In this document: one piece after another, positions 1-4,558 of the stretch
How positions within the stretch are numbered: the first letter of the stretch is position 1
How the letters are laid out: each line of letters opens with the position of its first letter
The notes under the pieces: generated by a model
Told to the model about the DNA's origin: nothing
The model's input: the letters and a program-made list of their open reading frames with translations, nothing else
The model's database searches: none
Assembly (NCBI GenBank): GCA_015688915.1
Contig: JAATGX010000296.1
Location: 1 to 5,564, forward strand
From: Desulfuromonadales bacterium
GTDB lineage: Bacteria > Desulfobacterota > Desulfuromonadia > Geobacterales > Pseudopelobacteraceae
Reading direction: 5' to 3'
DNA: 5,564 bases
Made by a program: the position numbers and the translations under genes

Positions 1-527
1 ACCTGGACAGCAAGGACCCGGTCACCCTGGAGATCCTCGACAACATCAAGGAAATGGAGAACCGCGGCTACCAGTTCGAAGGGGCCGAGGCGTCATTCGA
101 GCTGTTGATGAAGAAGGCCCTGGGAACCCATAAGAACTACTTCCATATTGTCGGATTCAGGGTTATCGACGAAAGGCGGGGGGATGGGGAAAAACCGATG
201 GCCGAGGCCACCATCAGGGTCAGGGTCGGAGGCAAGGTGGAGCATACCGCCGCCGAAGGGAATGGTCCGGTCAACGCGTTGGATAACGCCATTCGCAAGG
301 CATTGGAGAAGTTCTACCCCAAGCTGAAAGAGGTCAAATTGCTGGATTACAAGGTGCGCGTCCTGCCTGCCGGCCAGGGGACCGCTTCATCGATTCGTGT
401 GCTGATCGAATCGGGCGACAAGGACAACCGCTGGGGTACGGTAGGTGTGTCCGATAATGTCATCGACGCCTCGTACCAGGCGCTGATCGACAGCATCGAC
501 TACAAGCTGCACAAGTCGGAAGAGTAG
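1..527 (+). CDS. cimA: (R)-citramalate synthase, C-terminal part (5' truncated by window)
   Basis: CimA condenses pyruvate with acetyl-CoA to give (R)-citramalate, the first step of the threonine-independent route to isoleucine, in the cytoplasm. The reading frame is open from base 3, 17 codons before the first ATG at 54, so that ATG is internal. The visible 174 residues cover roughly the last third of a protein usually a little over 500 residues long. The stretch around YQFEGAEASFELL joins the catalytic and regulatory parts. It is followed by the LeuA-type allosteric dimerisation domain, with AEGNGPVNALDNAIRKAL, the DYKVRVL...GTASSIRVLIES block and WGTVGVSDNVIDASYQAL near the end. This last pattern fits the CimA branch better than 2-isopropylmalate synthase, the main alternative. 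The TAG stop is 22 bases before the next gene. No terminator fits in that gap. Confidence 0.93.
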   Translation, partial: LDSKDPVTLEILDNIKEMENRGYQFEGAEASFELLMKKALGTHKNYFHIVGFRVIDERRGDGEKPMAEATIRVRVGGKVEHTAAEGNGPVNALDNAIRKALEKFYPKLKEVKLLDYKVRVLPAGQGTASSIRVLIESGDKDNRWGTVGVSDNVIDASYQALIDSIDYKLHKSEE

Positions 528-549
528 CACTCGTTAAGGTATTTGAGTT

Positions 550-1128
550 GTGAACCCCGGGCATCAGGCTGAAGTTTGGTACCGCTTCATCATCGTGGCA
601 CTGGCCTTGGCCGTCGCTATCCCTGTTGTTCTAAAAAGCCGCCCGAGCGAGTTGGCAATCGCTCCGGCGGCTTTTTCCGTAACAGCATCCGCCAAGGGGT
701 ATGTGCGTATCAGCGGCGATGTAAGGTCTCCCGGTATCTATCCGTTGGCCGCCAATATGGTGACGGAGAGCGCCATTAATTTGGCGATGCCCTTCAAGGT
801 GCCGACCGCGTATTTTCCGGTTGGGAGAGAGACGTATCCTCTCAAAAACGGAGCCGATATCCACGTAAAATTGAGGGCCGACGGCTCGGCAACAATAACC
901 TCCGGTTCATTGCCCACGGCTCAGCGCCTTGTTTTGGGTATCCCCCTGGATATAAACGCCATGAATGAGATGGATTTTGATCGTGTCCCCGGTATAGGTC
1001 CCGTGTTGGCCAAGAGGATTGTTGCGTATCGTCAAAACAATGGCGGTTCAATGGCCGTGGAGGAGCTTCTTTTGATTGAGGGGATTGGTAAAAAGAAATA
1101 TTTACGTCTGAGCAAACTCTTTAACTAA
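550..1128 (+). CDS. Membrane-anchored SLBB and helix-hairpin-helix protein, ComEA-like
   Basis: The product has 192 residues. Residues 11-29 (RYR-flanked hydrophobic run ending IPVVLKS) form one membrane segment or uncleaved signal anchor, which suggests the rest lies outside the inner membrane. Residues about 50-66 (YVRISGDVRSPGIYPL) match the start of an SLBB-type domain. Residues about 132-192 form a double helix-hairpin-helix module, with VPGIGPVLAKRIVAYR (146-161) and IEGIGKKKYLRLSKL (176-190), the non-specific DNA-binding fold of ComEA. ComEA binds incoming DNA during natural transformation, but no comEC or other competence gene is visible here, so the role is inferred from domains only. 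The start is GTG at 550 with AAGG at 536-539, ten bases upstream; a later in-frame GTG at 703 would lose the membrane segment. Codons 28-43 lie in a terminator-like hairpin. The 3' end is AT-rich (16 of 60 bases GC at 1081-1140), unlike the genes to the right. Confidence 0.85.
   Translation: MNPGHQAEVWYRFIIVALALAVAIPVVLKSRPSELAIAPAAFSVTASAKGYVRISGDVRSPGIYPLAANMVTESAINLAMPFKVPTAYFPVGRETYPLKNGADIHVKLRADGSATITSGSLPTAQRLVLGIPLDINAMNEMDFDRVPGIGPVLAKRIVAYRQNNGGSMAVEELLLIEGIGKKKYLRLSKLFN
633..676 (+). terminator. Terminator-like hairpin inside the ComEA-like gene
   Basis: AAAAAGCCGCC (633-643) pairs perfectly with GGCGGCTTTTT (666-676). After one C-C mismatch, GAGCGA (645-650) pairs with TCGCTC (659-664) around the 8-base loop GTTGGCAA. 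The GC-rich stem followed by five T has the form of an intrinsic terminator, and the flanking A and T runs make it symmetrical, so it could act on either strand. It sits in codons 28-43 of the surrounding frame and is the first terminator-like structure after cimA. Whether it terminates transcription, attenuates it, or is only a coding coincidence cannot be decided from sequence. Confidence 0.5.
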
Positions 1129-1205
1129 CTTAAAAATAAAATAATATTCTGTGTTGTAGCGTTGTGTGGATCACGGCGGCCTCTTTTTGGCATGGTTGCT
1201 GTAAT
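1120..1205 (+). promoter_or_regulatory. Candidate promoters for the zinc-ribbon gene
   Basis: The AT-rich end of the ComEA-like gene and the following gap hold three weak candidates. TTTAAC (1120-1125) with a 16-base spacer to TAATAT (1142-1147) is a sigma-70 pair with a good -10 but poor -35. TG-C-TGTAAT (1197-1205) is an extended -10 with five of six hexamer matches and no -35. GG at 1178-1179 and GC at 1190-1191 have the exact ten-base separation of a sigma-54 -24/-12 element, but the surrounding bases fit the consensus poorly. No clear terminator closes the ComEA-like gene, so read-through is also possible. Confidence 0.3.
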
Positions 1206-1207
1206 AG

Positions 1208-1248
1208 CCTCCGGTATAGACGATTTGATTAATCTCACTCCCGGAGGG
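1208..1248 (+). promoter_or_regulatory. Inverted repeat pairing with the ribosome binding site of the zinc-ribbon gene
   Basis: CCTCCGG (1208-1214) is the exact reverse complement of CCGGAGG (1241-1247). The right arm contains most of the strong Shine-Dalgarno sequence GGAGGG (1243-1248), eight bases before the ATG at 1257. The left arm carries CCTCC, the anti-Shine-Dalgarno core. In RNA, the seven-base-pair GC-rich stem with a 26-base loop would hide the ribosome binding site. The loop includes the small palindrome GATTAATC (1227-1234). If transcription starts near 1212 from the extended -10 upstream, the left arm would be mostly absent and the hairpin would not form. The pairing is seen directly; a regulatory role is inferred. 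Confidence 0.4.
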
Positions 1249-1256
1249 TTACTACT

Positions 1257-1412
1257 ATGGAATGTCCACGCTGCAAGGGGCGCATGTTCGCCGAAAAATT
1301 TTATGACTTCGTTCGTTCGTTTGAGGCTTGGAAATGCACCTGTTGCGGCGAGCTGCTCGACTCGACCATACTGGTAAACAGGGCGCGCAGCAACAATACC
1401 CACCTCGGCTGA
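1257..1412 (+). CDS. Small zinc-ribbon protein of 51 residues
   Basis: ATG at 1257 is preceded by a near-ideal ribosome binding site, GGAGGG at 1243-1248 with eight-base spacing, and the frame runs to TGA at 1410-1412. The 51-residue product begins MECPRCKGRM and has a second knuckle, KCTCCGE, around residues 26-32. The four likely metal ligands are C3, C6, C27 and C30, making a CxxC-N20-CxxC zinc ribbon. The segment between them (FYDFVRSFEAW) is aromatic, and a short polar tail follows (VNRARSNNTHLG). From memory, very short proteins of this MECPRC...CGE...DP/NR pattern are common in several copies in Geobacter-like genomes, with no assigned function. Such ribbons may bind nucleic acid or protein, but nothing here decides between these. 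The gene is flanked by a possible regulatory hairpin and a strong terminator, so it looks like a single-gene unit or the last gene of the comEA-like transcript. It is easily missed by gene callers. Confidence 0.85.
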   Translation: MECPRCKGRMFAEKFYDFVRSFEAWKCTCCGELLDSTILVNRARSNNTHLG

Positions 1413-1436
1413 CGCCTCGGTTGGGGATACGTGGTT

Positions 1437-1469
1437 AAAAGGGAAACCCGTTTGCGGGTTTCCCTTTTT
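1437..1469 (+). terminator. Intrinsic terminator, symmetrical, after the zinc-ribbon gene
   Basis: AAAAGGGAAACCCG (1437-1450) pairs perfectly over 14 bases with CGGGTTTCCCTTTT (1455-1468) around the four-base loop TTTG, followed by T and TGTTTG. The A run on the left and T run on the right mean it could terminate on either strand. It begins 25 bases after the zinc-ribbon stop and separates that gene from the rph promoter. Confidence 0.9.
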
Positions 1470-1471
1470 GT

Positions 1472-1500
1472 TTGACACGGCTCCGCCGAAAGGATATTGA
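1472..1500 (+). promoter_or_regulatory. Probable sigma-70 promoter of the rph-rdgB-rlmD operon
   Basis: A consensus -35 hexamer TTGACA lies at 1472-1477, directly after the terminator. The -10 is less clear: TATTGA (1495-1500) gives a 17-base spacer but three of six matches, and GATATT (1493-1498) gives a 15-base spacer with four of six. A start near 1505 would leave a leader of about 45 bases before rph. The position between a terminator and the first gene of a compact operon supports the call. Confidence 0.5.
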
Positions 1501-1548
1501 ACACAGCTTGATTGAACCAGTTCCGACCAATGGAGAGTATAAACAATT

Positions 1549-2268
1549 ATGGCAAGAAACGACGGCAGGGAGCAGCACGCGTTGCGTCCGGTGACCATTA
1601 CCAGGAATTTCAGCAAGCACGCCGAGGGTTCGGTACTGGTCGAGTTCGGCGACACGCGGGTGATCTGCACCGCATCCGTGGAGGAGACGGTGCCGCCATT
1701 CCTGAGAGGAAAGGGGACCGGCTGGGTGACGGCCGAATATTCCATGCTGCCCCGGGCAACACACACCAGATCGCCCCGCGAGGCGGCCAAGGGAAAACAG
1801 AGTGGCCGGACCCTGGAGATCCAGCGCCTGATCGGACGTTCTCTGCGGGCGGTTACCGACATGGCTGCGCTGGGCGAGCGTACCATCTATATCGATTGCG
1901 ATGTCATCCAGGCCGACGGTGGTACCAGGACGGCATCCATTACCGGGGCATATGTTGCCTTGGCCGACGCGCTGGCCACGCTACGGAGCGACGGGTTGCT
2001 CGAGAACATTCCGTTGAAAGAGGCTGTGGCGGCGGTAAGTGTGGGGATCATCGGGGGCGAGGCCCTGCTCGATCTCAACTATGTGGAGGATTCGTCCGCG
2101 GAAGTGGATATGAATTTTGTGATGACCGCCAGCGACCGCTTTGTAGAGGTGCAGGGCACAGCCGAGGCGGAGCCGTTCAGCGTAAACCAGATGGATGCCA
2201 TGCGCGTGCTGGCCATGAAGGGTATTCGGCATCTGTTCAGGATTCAGCAGGAAGCGTTGCAGGGATGA
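1549..2268 (+). CDS. rph: Ribonuclease PH
   Basis: RNase PH is a phosphate-dependent 3'-5' exoribonuclease that trims the 3' ends of tRNA precursors, releasing nucleoside diphosphates. Family members form a hexameric ring in the cytoplasm. The 239-residue product is full length for the family. It opens with the typical DGREQHALRPVTITRNF (residues 5-21). R87, in the SGRTLEIQRLIGRSLR segment, and the GGTR motif at 124-127 match the phosphate-binding residues. D181 and D187, in EDSSAEVDMNFV, match the conserved acidic pair of the active site. The ATG at 1549 is chosen because it begins the conserved N-terminus and has GGAGAG at 1532-1537, eleven bases upstream. It is the first gene of an operon behind its own promoter. 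Its TGA overlaps the rdgB start in ATGA (2265-2268), so translation is probably coupled. Confidence 0.97.
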   Translation: MARNDGREQHALRPVTITRNFSKHAEGSVLVEFGDTRVICTASVEETVPPFLRGKGTGWVTAEYSMLPRATHTRSPREAAKGKQSGRTLEIQRLIGRSLRAVTDMAALGERTIYIDCDVIQADGGTRTASITGAYVALADALATLRSDGLLENIPLKEAVAAVSVGIIGGEALLDLNYVEDSSAEVDMNFVMTASDRFVEVQGTAEAEPFSVNQMDAMRVLAMKGIRHLFRIQQEALQG

Positions 2269-2879
2269 AAGAGTTGGTGGTGGCCACCCGCAATCGCGGC
2301 AAGCTGGAGGAAATACGGGCAGTGTTGGCCGGGGTCGTCGAAACGGTGTACTGCTCCGTTGATTTTCCCGATTTCCCCGAGACGGTCGAAGACGGTGCCA
2401 CCTTTGCCGGCAACGCTCTCAAGAAAGCTCGTGAGGCGATGCTGTTCACCGGACTGCCGGCCCTTGCCGATGACTCCGGTCTGGCGGTGAATGCACTGAA
2501 AGGGGCGCCGGGTGTCTATTCCGCCCGTTTTGCCGGGGAAGGGGCCGATGATGCCGCCAACAACCGCAGATTGCTCGCGGAGATGAAGGGTGTTCCACCC
2601 GACAGGCGTCAGGCTGCCTTTATCTGTGCCATGGCGTTTGTGACGCCTGAAGGTCCCGAGCAAATGTTCACCGGCAGTATCGCCGGACACGTTCTTTCCG
2701 AGGGACGGGGCAGGGGGGGCTTTGGTTATGACCCGCTTTTCCTGGTTGACGGATTCGAGCGGACCATGGCGGAGCTTACACTTGAGGAAAAGAACGGGAT
2801 CAGTCACCGGGGGCAGGCGTTGCGGCAGTTCCGGGAGTATTTGGGACAGAGGGCGACAGAATCTAACGTAAAGGTTTAA
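2265..2879 (+). CDS. rdgB: dITP/XTP pyrophosphatase (non-canonical purine NTP diphosphatase)
   Basis: RdgB (Ham1 family) hydrolyses dITP, ITP and XTP to monophosphate and pyrophosphate, keeping deaminated purines out of DNA and RNA. The 204-residue product has the usual length. Visible family signatures are the substrate-binding start VVATRNRGKLEEI (5-17), the FPETVEDGATFAGNALKKA block (37-55), the ADDSGL motif with the acidic residues D69 and D70 (68-73), GGFGYDPLF (151-159) and SHRGQAL (180-186). It begins at ATG 2265, four bases inside rph. AGGAAG at 2249-2254, within rph, can serve as ribosome binding site with ten-base spacing. The same frame stays open upstream through all of rph, but that extension reads as low-complexity arginine- and glycine-rich sequence and is an artefact of the GC-rich rph codons. 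The pairing of rph with rdgB is common across bacteria. Confidence 0.96.
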   Translation: MKELVVATRNRGKLEEIRAVLAGVVETVYCSVDFPDFPETVEDGATFAGNALKKAREAMLFTGLPALADDSGLAVNALKGAPGVYSARFAGEGADDAANNRRLLAEMKGVPPDRRQAAFICAMAFVTPEGPEQMFTGSIAGHVLSEGRGRGGFGYDPLFLVDGFERTMAELTLEEKNGISHRGQALRQFREYLGQRATESNVKV

Positions 2880-2885
2880 AAGACA

Positions 2886-4355
2886 TTGAGAACGCAACGG
2901 CACGACAGGGAAAATGGAGCACGGAGCAAGCCGGCAACGGGGAAGGTTGCCGCTGCAAGCGGTTCTCAGCAACTGCAGTTCCCCAAGCTTACCAATAAAT
3001 CGGTTGTTGATGCAGTCATATCGGGACTTGACGATGAAGGTTACGGTATGGGCGCCAGTGAAACCCATGCCCTCAGGATTGCCGGGGCATTGCCGGGCGA
3101 TACCGTCCGGGTCGGTATCGATCATGTGGCGCAGCGTATCGCCTTCGGCCACGTGAAAAAGATCCTGGTCCCTTCTCCTGTTCGGAGCAAGCGTCCCCCT
3201 TGCACAGACAGCGCCCAGTGCCTCGGCTGTCCCCTGGTTGCCATGAAGTACCGCGATCAGGTGGAGTGGAAGCGCCAGCATATTCTCACCCACCTGCGAC
3301 AGTATCGGGAATTGGGGGAAATCACGGTCCATCCGCTCCTGTCGCCCCTGCGCCTGATCCATTACCGCACCACGGCCCGTCTGGCCATTGCCGGTAAACA
3401 TTCCGAGCCCTACATCGGCATCTTCCGGCGTTCCTCGCATGATGTGTTCGATCTGAACGACTGTCCAATCCACCATCCGCTGGTCAACAGGGTTGTGGAG
3501 GCGGTCCGGCGAGGAATCACCAAGAACAAGGTGACGATCTACAATCCCCGCAGCCGCATGGGGCTCCTGCGCTACCTGGTGGTCAGGGTTTCCGAGGCGG
3601 AGCAGAAGGCCATGGTGGTGTTCGTGACCGCTGCACGGTCATATAACGAAATACATCATTTGGGAAAGTTCATTCGCGAGCAACTGCCCGAGGTGGAGGT
3701 GGTGGCCCAGAACGTCAACAGTTCCGAGGGAAACGTGATCATGGGGCCCACGGACCACTTTCTGACCCCCAAGCATCACCTGACGGAACGGATCTGCGAT
3801 GTGGCCCTGATGATCTCACCCCGCTCGTTCTTCCAGGTAAATCCTGACGGTGCCCGGCTGATCTACTACAAGGTGCGGGAGTGGGCTCGGCTTTCCGGGA
3901 GCGAAACCGTGCTGGACCTGTATTGCGGCATCGGCGGGATTGCGCTTTCGCTGGCCTCCGGTGCCGGGAAGGTGATCGGTGTGGAGGTGGTTGAAGCGGC
4001 GGTCGCGGATGCCCGCAAGAACGCAAGCCTGAACGGCGCGCGGAATTGCCGCTTTGAAGCGGGAGATGCTGCGGAATTGCTGGAGGATCTGGAGGACGAG
4101 GGGGAACATGTTGACGTGGTGGTGCTCAACCCGCCCCGCAAGGGGTGTGATGAACACGTGCTGCAACGGGTTGCGGCCCTTTCGCCCCGGACGCTGATCT
4201 ATGTTTCCTGCTCCCCCCAGACCCTGGCCCGCGATATCAATATCTTGAAAACACTCGGCTATTGCTGCCGGGAGATCCAGCCAGTGGATATGTTTCCCCA
4301 AACGATGCACGTGGAGAATGTGGCGCGGTTCGAAAAATCAGATAACATCCTATAA
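2886..4355 (+). CDS. rlmD: 23S rRNA (uracil-C5)-methyltransferase, RlmD/RumA type
   Basis: This enzyme transfers a methyl group from S-adenosylmethionine to C5 of a uracil in 23S rRNA (U1939 in E. coli). Of the 489 residues, 1-36 form a basic, probably disordered extension. A TRAM RNA-binding domain follows (about 37-95). Iron-sulfur ligands match C106, C112, C115 and C193, and the rest is the methyltransferase core. The SAM-binding motif is LDLYCGIGG (343-351); NPPRKGC (415-421) is the conserved loop; C442 in YVSCSP is the catalytic nucleophile; and E477 in HVENVARF matches the general base. The start is TTG at 2886: an in-frame stop (the rdgB TAA) lies nine bases upstream, and no ATG or GTG start occurs before the TRAM domain. 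The ribosome binding site is only AAGG at 2871-2874, eleven bases away, so translation may be weak or coupled to rdgB. RlmCD-type specificity, covering two uracils, cannot be excluded. Confidence 0.95.
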   Translation: MRTQRHDRENGARSKPATGKVAAASGSQQLQFPKLTNKSVVDAVISGLDDEGYGMGASETHALRIAGALPGDTVRVGIDHVAQRIAFGHVKKILVPSPVRSKRPPCTDSAQCLGCPLVAMKYRDQVEWKRQHILTHLRQYRELGEITVHPLLSPLRLIHYRTTARLAIAGKHSEPYIGIFRRSSHDVFDLNDCPIHHPLVNRVVEAVRRGITKNKVTIYNPRSRMGLLRYLVVRVSEAEQKAMVVFVTAARSYNEIHHLGKFIREQLPEVEVVAQNVNSSEGNVIMGPTDHFLTPKHHLTERICDVALMISPRSFFQVNPDGARLIYYKVREWARLSGSETVLDLYCGIGGIALSLASGAGKVIGVEVVEAAVADARKNASLNGARNCRFEAGDAAELLEDLEDEGEHVDVVVLNPPRKGCDEHVLQRVAALSPRTLIYVSCSPQTLARDINILKTLGYCCREIQPVDMFPQTMHVENVARFEKSDNIL

Positions 4356-4361
4356 AACCGC

Positions 4362-4391
4362 TTGACAACCAGGAAGGATTATTGATATTAC
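4362..4391 (+). promoter_or_regulatory. Probable sigma-70 promoter of tRNA-Val
   Basis: The consensus -35 hexamer TTGACA at 4362-4367 is followed by TATTAC at 4386-4391 (18-base spacer, four of six matches) or GATATT at 4384-4389 (16-base spacer, four of six). A transcript start near 4397 would lie about ten bases before the mature tRNA end. The promoter begins seven bases after the rlmD stop, so the tRNA need not depend on the operon. Confidence 0.6.
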
Positions 4392-4407
4392 TCTTCCGCT
4401 TTGGTGC

Positions 4408-4482
4408 AGGCGCGTAGCTCAGGGGGAGAGCGCTACCTTGACACGGTAGAGGTCGGCGGTTCGAGACCGCCCGCGCCTACCA
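4408..4482 (+). tRNA. tRNA-Val, anticodon GAC, CCA encoded
   Basis: All four arms pair without mismatch. The acceptor AGGCGCG (4408-4414) pairs with CGCGCCT (4472-4478). The D stem GCTC (4417-4420) pairs with GAGC (4428-4431). The anticodon stem CTACC (4433-4437) pairs with GGTAG (4445-4449). The T stem GGCGG (4455-4459) pairs with CCGCC (4467-4471) around TTCGAGA. The anticodon loop TTGACAC places GAC at 4440-4442, reading valine codons GTC and GTT. The discriminator is A4479 and the CCA end is encoded at 4480-4482. The first acceptor pair is A-T rather than the more usual G-C, a small oddity. The tRNA lies between its own promoter and a terminator hairpin, directly upstream of thrS. Confidence 0.98.
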
Positions 4483-4500
4483 TTAAAGACGGTTGGTGTC

Positions 4501-4527
4501 GGGGCATCGATAGGTTCGATGCCTTTT
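4501..4527 (+). terminator. Intrinsic terminator between tRNA-Val and thrS
   Basis: GGCATCGA (4503-4510) pairs with TCGATGCC (4516-4523) around the five-base loop TAGGT. G4501 and G4502 can add wobble pairs to T4525 and T4524. The stem is followed by TTTTCTGTTTGCTTTTT, a broken T run, so termination may be partial. It begins 19 bases after the tRNA CCA end. No clear promoter is seen between it and thrS, so it may be leaky and act as an attenuator, with thrS expressed by read-through. Confidence 0.72.
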
Positions 4528-4534
4528 CTGTTTG

Positions 4535-4551
4535 CTTTTTGCGCAAAAGGG
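4535..4551 (+). promoter_or_regulatory. Palindrome overlapping the thrS ribosome binding site
   Basis: TTTTGCGCAAAA (4537-4548) is a perfect 12-base palindrome, extendable in RNA by a T-G wobble and the C4535-G4550 pair. Its right arm runs into AAAAGGG (4545-4551), the thrS Shine-Dalgarno sequence, seven bases before the ATG at 4559. It could be a protein-binding site on DNA. As RNA hairpin it has almost no loop, so alternative pairing with a neighbouring sequence or between two molecules is needed for strong folding. The palindrome is seen directly; its role is not known. Confidence 0.35.
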
Positions 4552-4558
4552 ATAATCA

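Noticed and set aside
1200..1250. Resemblance of AGCCTCCGG to the GEMM (cyclic dinucleotide) riboswitch, common in Geobacter
   Set aside because: The other conserved GEMM segments (the GCAAACC-type and GACGCAAAG-type parts and the tetraloop helix) are not present upstream. The match is a short string explained by complementarity to the ribosome binding site.
1403..1423. Direct repeat CCTCGGCTG / CCTCGGTTG across the zinc-ribbon stop codon
   Set aside because: Only two imperfect nine-base copies 12 bases apart; too short to separate from chance.
1512..1543. TTGAAC ... TATAAA as a second rph promoter
   Set aside because: The spacer is 20 bases and the -10 overlaps the end of the ribosome binding site, leaving no usable leader.
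1125..1886. Minus-strand open frame (253 codons) spanning the intergenic region and early rph
   Set aside because: It covers the zinc-ribbon gene, terminator and rph promoter in antisense, has no domain I recognise, and gives way to better-supported plus-strand features.
1512..2264. Open frame running through rph in the rdgB frame, suggesting an Rph-RdgB fusion
   Set aside because: rph and rdgB are in different frames and each is complete. The upstream extension reads as arginine- and glycine-rich sequence with no domain, the usual shadow of GC-rich codons.
2244..3476. Long minus-strand open frame (410 codons) opposite rdgB and rlmD
   Set aside because: It lies wholly antisense to two genes with clear family motifs, has no recognisable domain and reflects third-position GC bias.
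4503..4523. GGT in the hairpin loop before thrS as a mimic of the tRNA-Thr anticodon
   Set aside because: With a seven-base loop, the triplet after the conserved U33 position would be AGG, not GGU. The register is wrong and the terminator reading is simpler.
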